This document shows positions 1 through 8,415 of a stretch of 15,186 nt of DNA, piece by piece. Made by a program: the position numbers and the translations under genes. Source of the stretch: CAYPYI01 sp964415085 (lineage in GTDB: Bacteria; Bacillota; Clostridia; Tissierellales; Tissierellaceae); NCBI GenBank assembly GCA_964415085.1, contig CAYPYI010000035.1, positions 1 through 15,186 on the forward strand. Reading direction: 5' to 3'. Numbering within the stretch: position 1 is the first letter of the stretch; each line of letters opens with the position of its first letter. Below the pieces are notes generated by a model. That model was not told the origin of the DNA and ran no database searches. It saw only the letters and a list, made by a program, of their open reading frames with translations.

Positions 1-124
1 TTAATTGTATAATACTATATAAATATATATTACCCTATAATAGAAAATAGTTCAACTATTTATTTATTCTAAGGTTTTAGTTGATTTCCTCCTATATATT
101 ATGATATTATAGAGATTGCTATTG
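1..124. other. Intergenic region at the left edge
   Basis: These 124 bases after the unknown gene contain no open frame of note on either strand. On the minus strand there is a strong AGGAGG (93-88) with no start codon behind it, then the palindrome at 45-61, then AT-rich sequence with TATTAT-like hexamers (41-36, 13-8). The hexamers could belong to a promoter for a gene to the left of the window. Nothing else is supported. Confidence 0.5.
45..61 (-). terminator. Weak AT-rich hairpin, possible end of the zapA-argS unit
   Basis: AAATAGTT-C-AACTATTT is a perfect 17-bp palindrome around one base. As RNA on the minus strand it folds to a 7-bp stem with a TGA loop, preceded by AATAAATA and followed by TTCTATTAT beyond the final stem Ts. 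It has only one G-C pair, so termination would be inefficient. It could equally be a DNA operator for a gene beyond the left edge. It lies about 64 nt after the last stop codon in the unit. Confidence 0.3.
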
Positions 125-1087
125 TTAAATAGTATTTAATTTACTTCTAATTTCTTGAATAGTACTTATTAAAGTATTATCTCTTGTTTCTTTTTTTATA
201 ACTTTAGAGTTATTTAATAAAGAGTGGTAAAATTCTTCTCTCTCATTAAACATGAATACATTCGGAAGAATGTATTCTTTTATTTTTAAGCTCTCTGGAT
301 CTATCCTACTATTTCTTAGCCTTTCAACATAATCTATCATCTGATAATAAAATCTATTTAATTCTACAGATTCTAAATTATTCATACTTGATATATATAT
401 ATATCCTTCATTAGACAACTGTTCTATATCCAAATTAATTTTATCCATATTAATTATCTCATATATTGGTAAGTAGTCTTCACTCTTTATATTATTTAAA
501 GCATTTAAAACTAATATTCTATTTTTTTCAAAGTCTATTGTATAATTCCCACCATAAGTTTCTGGTCCAAATCTAAATAAGCTTTCATATTTTTCTAAAA
601 AATCTTTTTGACTAAAGTTTATTATATAGTCCTTAGTTTTTTCTAAAAGCTCTTCTTTTTCAATATCATTTTTACTTAAAAAAGTAATCCTATTTAAAAC
701 TATCCATAAAAATATATCTGTTATACTAGCCGATGTTAATAATAAATTTTTAATTATCTCTTCTTCGGAGACTAGATAATCTTGTGAGGCTGAAATTATT
801 GGTATAGCTCTTATAAAAAAACTTCTATCTCTTTGATAGTATTCTTTAGCACTTATTTTATTGAAATAATTCTCTAGATTAATTAAATTTCCCTCTTTAT
901 AAAATCTCCATAAATTAACTTCTTCAATAAATCTTTTATAATCAATTCTACATCCTATTATCTCACTACTAGGTATTAGGGATTTAATAGTAAATAAGCA
1001 TACTTGCGTAATTGAAGTATGCTTATTATTTTTTAATAAATCTAATTTAAATGTATTTTCTAATAATAAATTCTGATTTATTTTCAT
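125..1087 (-). CDS. Uncharacterised 320-residue protein, cotranscribed with argS
   Basis: I do not recognise the family. The protein is rich in K, I, N and E like its neighbours and appears largely helical, with no signal peptide. A hydrophobic stretch (about 112-137) contains polar residues and probably packs inside the fold rather than crossing a membrane. Segments that look like constrained sequence are EEVNLWRFYKEGN (55-67), RDRSFFIRAIPI (86-97), FGPETYGGNYTIDFEKNR (173-190), YYQMIDYVERLRNSRIDPESL (247-267) and EFYHSLLNNSKVIKKE (285-300). No catalytic motif is obvious. The ATG lies 7 nt after the argS stop with only a weak GTGA as ribosome binding site, so it likely depends on coupling to argS. 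Base composition matches the neighbours, with no sign of transfer. A perfect inverted repeat lies in codons 21-32. Confidence 0.8.
   Translation of the reverse strand: MKINQNLLLENTFKLDLLKNNKHTSITQVCLFTIKSLIPSSEIIGCRIDYKRFIEEVNLWRFYKEGNLINLENYFNKISAKEYYQRDRSFFIRAIPIISASQDYLVSEEEIIKNLLLTSASITDIFLWIVLNRITFLSKNDIEKEELLEKTKDYIINFSQKDFLEKYESLFRFGPETYGGNYTIDFEKNRILVLNALNNIKSEDYLPIYEIINMDKINLDIEQLSNEGYIYISSMNNLESVELNRFYYQMIDYVERLRNSRIDPESLKIKEYILPNVFMFNEREEFYHSLLNNSKVIKKETRDNTLISTIQEIRSKLNTI
993..1027. repeat. Perfect 13-bp inverted repeat inside the start of the unknown gene
   Basis: Arms 993-1005 (AATAAGCATACTT) and 1015-1027 are perfectly complementary around a 9-nt loop. On the plus strand the hairpin is followed by ATTTTTTAA; on the minus strand by TACTATTAAAT, a poorer T-rich tail. 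It lies 68-102 nt after the argS stop and spans codons 21-32 of the next gene. It could be a weak attenuator between argS and that gene, or a terminator for antisense RNA. The function is not shown by the sequence. Confidence 0.6.
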
Positions 1088-1094
1088 TTTATCA

Positions 1095-2804
1095 CTACAT
1101 CTTTTCTGGAGCTTCCATACCTAGTAAGTTAAGCCCTACCTTTATAGTTGTTTTAGTTGCATATGTTAACATTAATCTAGCCTTAGTAAGCTCTTTATCG
1201 TCTGTTACAATTTGAGCTGAGTTGTATAGTTTATTAAATGCTTTAGCTATTTCAACTACTTGTCTAGTTACAAAGAACGGTTCATTTTTTTCCATAGCAT
1301 CAACTATTGTTCTAGGGAAATTATATAATAGTCTTACAATGTCTATCTCTTCATCTAATTTTAATAATGAGTAATCAACTTCATCATCAATATTGAAGTT
1401 ACCTTTGTTTAGTATTGAGTTTGCTCTTGCATGTGTATATTGAACATATGGTCCTGTTTCACCATCAAAGCTTAATGTCCTATCCCATGAGAATACATAA
1501 TCTTTGATTCTTTGATTAAATAACTCTTGGAATATTACGGCTCCTACTCCTACTTGTCTTGCAACTTCTTCTTTGTTTTCTAAATTTGGATTTCTCTCAT
1601 TTATTATATCTAATGTTGTACTTATCGCTTTATTAAGAACATCTTCTAAAAATACAACTCTTCCTTTTCTTGTTGATAGAGTACCATCCTCTAAACTTAC
1701 CATTCCGAATGGAACATGAATGCAGTCTTTTGCCCAATCATATCCCATAAGCTCTATAACTTTAAAAAATGCTTTAAAATGTAAATTTTGTTGGGATGCA
1801 ACCACATATATATTTTTATAGAAATCATAGTTTTCTTTTCTATATATTGCTGCCGCAATGTCTCTTGTTGTATATAAAGTTGATCCATCAGATTTTTTAA
1901 TTAAAGCTGGTGGCATATCATACTCATCTAAATTTACAAGTAAAGCACCCTTATCTTCAACTAATAAATCTTTCTCTTCTAATTCACTTACTACTCTATC
2001 CATTTTGTCTGAGTAGAAAGCTTCACCTGCATATGAATCAAATTCTATTCCTAATAGTTCATATACTTTATTAAACTCTTTTAAAGAAATCTCTCTAATC
2101 CAAGTCCACAGTTCATTAGCTTCTTCATTTCCATTTTCTAATTCTTTGAACCAATATCTAGCTTCATCTCTTAATGATTCATCTTCTTCTGCTTCAGCAT
2201 TAAATCTTACATACAACTTTAAAAGCTGATTAATAGGATCATTTTCTATTACATCCTTACCTATTTCATTTCCCCATTTTTTATATGCTGATATTAACAT
2301 ACCAAATTGAGTTCCATAATCACCTAAATGATTTATTGCTATAGTATCATATCCTAAAAATGTATATATTTTATATAGAGCATTTCCTATTACAGTAGTT
2401 CTTATATGACCTATATGAAATGGCTTAGCTATATTTGGTGAAGAGAACTCAACTATTACAGTTTTTCCTTCTCCTAGATTTGATGAACCAAACATTTCTT
2501 TTTCTTGTTTAACCTCTTCTAAGGTTGATTCTATTAATTTAGCTTTATTTATAAAAAAGTTAATATATGGTCCTTTAGCTTCTACTTTTTCAAAATATTC
2601 ATTTCCTTGAAATTTCTCTTGAAGCTCTTCCGCTATCATATTCGGTGCTTTTCTAAATACTTTACTTAGTCTAAAAACTGGAAAAGCATAGTCTCCCATA
2701 TCATATGATGGTGGAATTTCTATTGTTCTTTCTATATCTTCTCTTGTTAAGTCTTCAACTTCACTACTAATTAAGTCTACAACTTTTTCTTTAAAATCTA
2801 ACAT
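1095..2804 (-). CDS. argS: Arginine--tRNA ligase
   Basis: A 569-residue class I synthetase that charges tRNA-Arg. An ArgRS-specific N-terminal domain (about 1-90) precedes the Rossmann catalytic core with SSPNIAKPFHIGHIR (121-135; HIGH is 130-133). LSTRKG (376-381) stands where other class I enzymes have KMSKS, as is usual for many ArgRS. A helical DALR anticodon-binding domain (about 455-569, from YVQYTHARANSIL) completes it. The frame extends to TTG 2816, but that codon overlaps the Shine-Dalgarno GGAGG (2814-2810). The ATG at 2804, 5 nt after it, is the real start. mutS2 ends 19 nt upstream and the unknown gene starts 7 nt downstream. No T-box leader is present. Confidence 0.97.
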   Translation of the reverse strand: MLDFKEKVVDLISSEVEDLTREDIERTIEIPPSYDMGDYAFPVFRLSKVFRKAPNMIAEELQEKFQGNEYFEKVEAKGPYINFFINKAKLIESTLEEVKQEKEMFGSSNLGEGKTVIVEFSSPNIAKPFHIGHIRTTVIGNALYKIYTFLGYDTIAINHLGDYGTQFGMLISAYKKWGNEIGKDVIENDPINQLLKLYVRFNAEAEEDESLRDEARYWFKELENGNEEANELWTWIREISLKEFNKVYELLGIEFDSYAGEAFYSDKMDRVVSELEEKDLLVEDKGALLVNLDEYDMPPALIKKSDGSTLYTTRDIAAAIYRKENYDFYKNIYVVASQQNLHFKAFFKVIELMGYDWAKDCIHVPFGMVSLEDGTLSTRKGRVVFLEDVLNKAISTTLDIINERNPNLENKEEVARQVGVGAVIFQELFNQRIKDYVFSWDRTLSFDGETGPYVQYTHARANSILNKGNFNIDDEVDYSLLKLDEEIDIVRLLYNFPRTIVDAMEKNEPFFVTRQVVEIAKAFNKLYNSAQIVTDDKELTKARLMLTYATKTTIKVGLNLLGMEAPEKM

Positions 2805-2823
2805 ATTAACCTCCAAATTTATC

Positions 2824-5202
2824 TTATTTAATACTTATAACAGTTACACCCGTTCCTCCCTCTCCATACTCACCAGGCCTAAATGATTTTATTAGCCTAT
2901 GGTTTTTAAAGTATGACTGAAGTCCATCTCTTAATGCTCCTGTTCCTTTACCATGTATTATATATGCGGTCTTTAATCCACCTATATAAACATCATCTAT
3001 ATATTTTTCAAGTTCTAATATTGCTTCATCAATATTACGACCTCTTAGGTCTATTTCATCTTTAACATTTTTACTTTTTATACTTATATATTTTTTAGAT
3101 TTGGCTTTTACTTTCTTTTCACTACCTGATTCAGACCTTCTAAGCGTATCTAGTGGAACATTAACTTTCATTATTCCAACTTGCACAGTTACATTGTTGT
3201 CATCATCTGGTAGAGTTAGTACTTGTCCAACTTGATTTAAAGAAAGTATTTCAACACTTTCACCAATTTTAAGATTTTTAGGAATTTTGCTAGACTGTAC
3301 ATTTAAAACATCTTTGCTTACATTTGAATCTGCTTTTTTTACAGCTTCACCTATAAATCTCTGGGCATCATGCATTCTTTGTTCATCAACTGCTTTTAAG
3401 TTCTTTTTCATATCTCTAATTTCTGAAATTAAAAGATCTGATTCTTCTTTAGCTTTTCTTAAAATATCTCTAGCTTCAAGGTTTGCCTTTTGAATAACCA
3501 TTTGTCTATCTTTCTCAATTTTCATATTGGCAACTTTTAATTCTTCTTTTAATAACTCTATTTCTTCTCTTAACTTTTCAGCTTTATATTTATTTTCCTC
3601 AATAGCTTTTTTATCTTCTTGTATTACTTTAAGTGCATCCTCAAATTCTATATCTTCGCTTGAAATTAAAAGTTTTGCACTGTTTATAATATTATCAGAT
3701 AATCCTAATCTCTTTGATATATCAAAGGCGTTTGATTTGCCTGGCACACCTATTGATAATTTATAAGTCGGCCTTAAAGTTTCTACATCAAACTCAACTG
3801 ATGCATTTGATACATTATCTGTTGTCAAAGCATAAAGTTTTAACTGACTATAATGTGTAGTTGCAATTGTCCTTACATTCTTATTTAATAAATAATCAAG
3901 TATAGACATTGCTAAAGCTGCTCCTTCAGTAGGATCTGTACCTGCTCCTAATTCATCAAATAAAATAAGACTATTTTCTTTAAATTCATTAAGTATATCT
4001 ACTATGTTTGTCATATGACTTGAGAAAGTAGACAAACTCTGTTCTATACTTTGTTCATCACCAATATCTGCAAATATTTGATCAAAAACAGCAATTTCAG
4101 ATCCTATATCACAAGGTATAAAAAGTCCTGATTGAGCCATTAAAGTACATAATCCTACAGTTTTTAATGTTACTGTTTTACCTCCAGTGTTTGGCCCAGT
4201 AATAACTAAACTTGTAAAATCCTTACCCAAATATATATCTATAGGAACTACCTTCTTTGGATCTAATAAAGGATGTCTTGCTTTTTTCAGGTTTAAATAC
4301 CCTTTATTATTTAACTTTGGTTTGTTAGCTTCAAGGTCTAAAGCAAATTTTCCTTTTGCAAATATGAAATCAACTATACTTAAGGTTTCTTCATTTATTT
4401 TAATTTCCCTTGTCTTATCTCTTACCTTGTCTGATAGTTCTCTTAGTATTCTTTCTATTTCTTCTCTTTCTTCTATATCCAGTTCTCTAAGTTCATTGTT
4501 TAATTCCACTACAGCCATAGGCTCTATAAACATAGTCTGCCCACTACTACTAGTATCGTGAACTAAACCTTTTATATCTTTTTTATTCTGTGCTTTAACA
4601 GGTAAGACATATCTGCCATCTCTTATAGTAACTATATTGTCTTGTAAATACTTTTGAGTATTTTGATTGTTTACCATCGAGTCAAGTTTGCTTCTTATTA
4701 GACTGTTTTTATTAACCTTTGATCTTCTTATCCTTTTAAGTTCACTACTTGCATCATCTGCTATCTCTTCTTCACTAATAATAGCTTTATTTATACTATC
4801 TTCTATATATTTAAATGTGCTTAATCTACTAATTAGCTCTTCCATAAATGGATACTTGGTATCTCTATCCGACTCATTGTTATTTATATAGTTAGTTAAT
4901 TCTCGTGAAACTCTAAGCAAGTCAGATATTTTAAGTAAGCCCTTAGGAGATAAATTGCCACCTATTTCTAGTCTACTTAATTCGTATTTGACACTTGATA
5001 TTCCATATAATGGTGGTGCACTTCTTTTTAGTAAAAGTTCTAATGCTTCTTGAGTTTCTTCTAACCTATCATTTATCATTTCAATATCTGTTAGGGGTCT
5101 TATTTTTCTTATTCTTTCTTTACCTATTTCAGATGCACTTCTTAATTCTAGTTGTTCTATAACTTTATAAAACTCTAGCGTCTTTAAGGTTTTCTCTTTC
5201 AA
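2824..5202 (-). CDS. mutS2: MutS2 family endonuclease/ribosome-rescue ATPase
   Basis: A 792-residue MutS2: an N-terminal lever/clamp region without the mismatch-recognition domain of MutS1, an ABC-type ATPase, a long coiled coil (about 520-610) and a C-terminal Smr domain. Walker A is GPNTGGKT (336-343), the signature region STFSSHM (391-397), Walker B LILFDELGAGTDPTEG (412-427), and the switch histidine H450. Smr shows DLRG (718-721) and HGKGTG (750-755). MutS2 proteins suppress homologous recombination in some species. In Bacillus subtilis MutS2 splits collided ribosomes, which suits this translation-rich neighbourhood. The start is TTG at 5202, supported by AGAGGTGAT (5214-5206), 8 of 9 matches to the ideal ribosome binding site, and by the family N-terminus; no nearby ATG is in frame. 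argS follows at a 19-nt gap. Confidence 0.96.
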   Translation of the reverse strand: MKEKTLKTLEFYKVIEQLELRSASEIGKERIRKIRPLTDIEMINDRLEETQEALELLLKRSAPPLYGISSVKYELSRLEIGGNLSPKGLLKISDLLRVSRELTNYINNNESDRDTKYPFMEELISRLSTFKYIEDSINKAIISEEEIADDASSELKRIRRSKVNKNSLIRSKLDSMVNNQNTQKYLQDNIVTIRDGRYVLPVKAQNKKDIKGLVHDTSSSGQTMFIEPMAVVELNNELRELDIEEREEIERILRELSDKVRDKTREIKINEETLSIVDFIFAKGKFALDLEANKPKLNNKGYLNLKKARHPLLDPKKVVPIDIYLGKDFTSLVITGPNTGGKTVTLKTVGLCTLMAQSGLFIPCDIGSEIAVFDQIFADIGDEQSIEQSLSTFSSHMTNIVDILNEFKENSLILFDELGAGTDPTEGAALAMSILDYLLNKNVRTIATTHYSQLKLYALTTDNVSNASVEFDVETLRPTYKLSIGVPGKSNAFDISKRLGLSDNIINSAKLLISSEDIEFEDALKVIQEDKKAIEENKYKAEKLREEIELLKEELKVANMKIEKDRQMVIQKANLEARDILRKAKEESDLLISEIRDMKKNLKAVDEQRMHDAQRFIGEAVKKADSNVSKDVLNVQSSKIPKNLKIGESVEILSLNQVGQVLTLPDDDNNVTVQVGIMKVNVPLDTLRRSESGSEKKVKAKSKKYISIKSKNVKDEIDLRGRNIDEAILELEKYIDDVYIGGLKTAYIIHGKGTGALRDGLQSYFKNHRLIKSFRPGEYGEGGTGVTVISIK

Positions 5203-5214
5203 AATATCACCTCT

Positions 5215-7629
5215 TTAAATTATCCCTCTGAAATAATGACCATTTGTTACATCTGTTTTTTCTTTGAAATCTTGAATAAATTCATTAACCGTTTCTCTAC
5301 CTATATTATTATTTAAATAATCATAATAAACCTTTACTATATCATTTATGTTTTCATCTTCTATAGTAAAGTCTAGTCTTATATCTATATTATTGTTTTT
5401 AATAATTTCTTTTAGACTATCAACTACCATTAATACATCTGAGTTATAAAGAGTCGTTATTCCATTTTCTCGATTTAATAAAAATACTTTATTCATTCTA
5501 TCTTTAAGACCATATCCTATTTTAAAATTACAATTACTACAATCCATTTTATAATTACATTTCTTTACCAAAGCCATAGGACATGTAAGCATTATCATTG
5601 ATGGTAAATATCCATAAGTTATAATAGCTAAATCGTCACTTATATTTCTCTTTATCTTATCAATCTGCTTACTATTAAGCTCTGTTGATAGTGTTATTAA
5701 ATCTGCTTCTTCCAAAAAATACCTAGTTGTGTAAGAATTAAATACATTTAATCCTATATCTAAGTGGATATTTAAATCTTTAAAGTTATTTTTCATAAAA
5801 TACAAACTTCCCAAGTTTGAAACCGATACTCCATCTATAACATCTAGATTTTTATCTATTAAGGTTTTTAAATTCTTAAAATGCTCCTTAAATAATATTT
5901 TATCTGTCCACAGATATGTCTTTATATCTTCATTTTTTAACCTATTTAATATCTCTTGTGTGTATAAGTTGTTAGTAACATATAGTATGTCTACATAATC
6001 TAAAGATAAATCTTCAAATTGTTTTAATGTAGATACTCTTACAATTACATCGTTTTGCTTCTTAGACTCAATATTTCTATTTTTTTCAAACTTTAATAAA
6101 TTAGATTTCTTCTCTTCATAATTATTTATAATTTCTCTATTATTGAAATTTATAATCATTTGTTCTAGTTGCTCTATAGCATCTCTTCTTAGTTCATTTA
6201 AAACACTAAGTGGAAGAAAACAATTATCATCTAGTTCTATTTTTATATCTTCTATATAAAAAATAGTATCTCCTAATTTTGAGTATTGTGCACATATGGT
6301 TTCTTTATCAAGTGCACTTTTTCTAGCCTCTTCTACTTTAAAATCATTTTCTACTTCTACTGTATAATCATCTAGAGTTACTTTTAAATAAGGCTTTTCA
6401 TTTAATTTAATTTTAGTCTCCATAAATATGGATTTTTCTATACTATTATTTCTATAAGAATCCTTGGCTATCTTCAAAAGAATACTACTGGATGTTTTGT
6501 ATACTTTACTACCTTTTTCTATATAACCTAATTTATAAAAATTAACAGTATCTCCTTTTTTGGCTTTTAGATTTGATTTCATTCCTTTAAATTTTCCATT
6601 TGATAATCTAAATTCTATTCCATCATCTTCTTCTAAATCTTCCCTAAGAGTTACACTTATTTCATCCTTATATACAGCTACGACATCCCCTAGATATACT
6701 CCTCTATTATCGGGTCTATCATATGATATAAAGGAATTACCAAAATCCTTAAAAGTCAATCCCTTAGTAAAATCTCTATTAAATATTTGTTTTATATATT
6801 CATGATCTCTTTCGTTTAATGATTCTACTCCACAATTTATAGCTTTTCTGTATTTAGTAACTATAGTTGCTACATATTCCGGTCTTTTCATTCTACCTTC
6901 TATTTTAAAAGAATCTACTCCTGCTTCTATTAATTCATCTATATTATAGATAGCATTTAAATCCTTTGTGCTTAAGACGTATTTTTCTTCCCAACCATCT
7001 AACTCCTGAAAATCTTTATCTACTATAGAATATTTCATTCTGCATGGCTGAGCACAACTTCCCCTATTTCCACTTCTTCCTCCTATTAGACTACTCATCA
7101 AACATTGTCCTGAATAGCTAACACATAAGGCTCCATGAACAAACACTTCTATATCAACATTTGTATTTTCTTTTATTCTTATAATCTCATCTATTGGAGT
7201 TTCTCTTGCTAAGACAACTCTTTTAAATCCCATTTCTTCAAGGTATTTAGCCCCTTCAAGATTGTTTATTGTCATCTGAGTACTGGCGTGTATTTCTAAG
7301 TCTGGGAAAAGTTCAATCACTAAGCTTGCAAGACCTATATCTTGGATTATTAAAGCATCAACATCTATTTCGTATAGAAATTTAATGTAGTCTAGCGCCT
7401 CACTTATTTCTTCATCCGCTAATAATATGTTTACAGCTACGTGAACTTTTACACCTCTTAAGTGTGCGTATTTTACTGCTTCTTTTAATTCATCATTGTT
7501 AAAGTTTTTAGCATGTTTTCTTGCACTAAACATCTGTCCACCTAGATAGACTGCATCTGCCTTATTCTCTACTGCCGCATAAAGCGATTCAATACTACCA
7601 ACTGGAGCTAATAGTTCTACTTTTCTCAC
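5215..7629 (-). CDS. U32-family protein, probable RNA-hydroxylase type (peptidase U32 annotation)
   Basis: This 804-residue protein begins with a TIM-barrel-like U32 domain (about 1-300) containing EVFVHGALCVSYSGQC (161-176), the U32 signature, followed by C192 and C196. C169, C176, C192 and C196 are candidates for an iron-sulfur site. The middle (about 300-520) fits the DUF3656/collagenase-like part. The C-terminal section (520-804) looks like a degenerate second U32 domain with C683, C691, C697 and C700, and the protein ends in TNGHYFRGI. Although named peptidases, the E. coli relatives RlhA and TrhP hydroxylate C2501 of 23S rRNA and tRNA U34, and the domain order here is closest to RlhA. 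The substrate is therefore inferred. The GTG start has AAAGGA (7643-7638) 8 nt upstream, and GTG is the only good choice. mutS2 starts 12 nt after its stop. Confidence 0.85.
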   Translation of the reverse strand: MRKVELLAPVGSIESLYAAVENKADAVYLGGQMFSARKHAKNFNNDELKEAVKYAHLRGVKVHVAVNILLADEEISEALDYIKFLYEIDVDALIIQDIGLASLVIELFPDLEIHASTQMTINNLEGAKYLEEMGFKRVVLARETPIDEIIRIKENTNVDIEVFVHGALCVSYSGQCLMSSLIGGRSGNRGSCAQPCRMKYSIVDKDFQELDGWEEKYVLSTKDLNAIYNIDELIEAGVDSFKIEGRMKRPEYVATIVTKYRKAINCGVESLNERDHEYIKQIFNRDFTKGLTFKDFGNSFISYDRPDNRGVYLGDVVAVYKDEISVTLREDLEEDDGIEFRLSNGKFKGMKSNLKAKKGDTVNFYKLGYIEKGSKVYKTSSSILLKIAKDSYRNNSIEKSIFMETKIKLNEKPYLKVTLDDYTVEVENDFKVEEARKSALDKETICAQYSKLGDTIFYIEDIKIELDDNCFLPLSVLNELRRDAIEQLEQMIINFNNREIINNYEEKKSNLLKFEKNRNIESKKQNDVIVRVSTLKQFEDLSLDYVDILYVTNNLYTQEILNRLKNEDIKTYLWTDKILFKEHFKNLKTLIDKNLDVIDGVSVSNLGSLYFMKNNFKDLNIHLDIGLNVFNSYTTRYFLEEADLITLSTELNSKQIDKIKRNISDDLAIITYGYLPSMIMLTCPMALVKKCNYKMDCSNCNFKIGYGLKDRMNKVFLLNRENGITTLYNSDVLMVVDSLKEIIKNNNIDIRLDFTIEDENINDIVKVYYDYLNNNIGRETVNEFIQDFKEKTDVTNGHYFRGII

Positions 7630-7646
7630 TTTTTACATCCTTTCTT

Positions 7647-8333
7647 TTAAGATGTTCTTTCATCTAACAGATCAAAGTATTCTTTTAATTCATCTTTTAG
7701 TTCCTTTATACTTCTTTCATAGTCTCTCATTTTCTCTTCAAACTGTAGATTACTTTCCTTAAGTAGTGTGTTTTGTTTTAATATATCTAAACGTTCTTTT
7801 TCTATTGTAAAGTTTTTATTTTCTAAATCACTTTTAATTTTTTCGTATTCATTTATTTTTCTTTCAAGCTTGCTATTGACCTCTGTTATCTTTACTTGTA
7901 AATCCTTAATTTCTTCTTCTTTAGAGTTATAGTTTAATTTGTATTTTTTTATCTGATCAAAAAGTTTTTCATTTTCATTTTTTAAACTTTCATTCATAGC
8001 TTTTACTTCTTGATTTTCAAGTCGTATCTTCTCAAGTTTTTCTTCCAACTCCAAAACTTTCTTTTCATTTTCTTTATATCTTTCATCTGGTTCTTGTAAC
8101 TTCTTTTCTAAAGAAACTATTTCTTTTAAAGATTTGTAGTATTCATCAGTAATATTTATAGCAGCTAAAGTAGCTGTCATGGTATGGTTCAATTTAGAAT
8201 TTTTACTTACTACTTCTTTTATTTTTCCATCTACATAGTCCGCAATCTCTTTTGTATAGGATTCATCTTCTTGTCCTATAAGTGTAAATTTACGACCATT
8301 TATTATTACCTCTGTTTTTATTACTTCAGTCAT
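7647..8333 (-). CDS. zapA: Cell division protein ZapA with a long C-terminal coiled coil
   Basis: The first 90 or so residues fit ZapA, which binds FtsZ and bundles its filaments at the division ring: TEVIINGRKFTLIGQEDESY followed by a helix with DYVDGKIKEV, then the dimerisation helix TLAAINITDEYY. From about residue 70 to the end the sequence is almost pure heptad-like charged coiled coil (repeats of E, K, L, I), about 150 residues beyond the ~85-110 of classical ZapA. No membrane segment is seen. The frame is open up to GTG 8372, giving 241 residues. I chose ATG 8333 (228 residues) because family members start just here and because the GTG has only AAAG directly abutting it. AGG at 8342-8340 is 6 nt from the ATG but weak. 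The U32-protein gene follows 17 nt downstream. Confidence 0.82.
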   Translation of the reverse strand: MTEVIKTEVIINGRKFTLIGQEDESYTKEIADYVDGKIKEVVSKNSKLNHTMTATLAAINITDEYYKSLKEIVSLEKKLQEPDERYKENEKKVLELEEKLEKIRLENQEVKAMNESLKNENEKLFDQIKKYKLNYNSKEEEIKDLQVKITEVNSKLERKINEYEKIKSDLENKNFTIEKERLDILKQNTLLKESNLQFEEKMRDYERSIKELKDELKEYFDLLDERTS

Positions 8334-8339
8334 ATTATG

Positions 8340-8361
8340 CCTGGATAATAGATACTCCAGG
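8340..8361 (-). promoter_or_regulatory. zapA leader hairpin covering the ribosome binding site
   Basis: The minus strand can form a hairpin with the arms CCTGGA (8361-8356) and TCCAGG (8345-8340) around a 10-nt loop. Its 3' arm contains the only Shine-Dalgarno-like AGG (8342-8340), 6 nt before the preferred zapA ATG at 8333. Folding would hide that site. Whether it regulates anything is inference, and a longer reading frame from GTG 8372 would make this stretch coding. Confidence 0.35.
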
Positions 8362-8415
8362 GTCTTCACCACCTTTCGCTAGAATATAATATGTATTCAA
8401 AATATATATACCTAC

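Noticed and set aside
4187..4561. 124-codon open frame on the plus strand
   Set aside because: It is antisense to the mutS2 ATPase and clamp region; the Ser/Leu-rich composition is typical of a mirrored K/E-rich coiled-coil gene.
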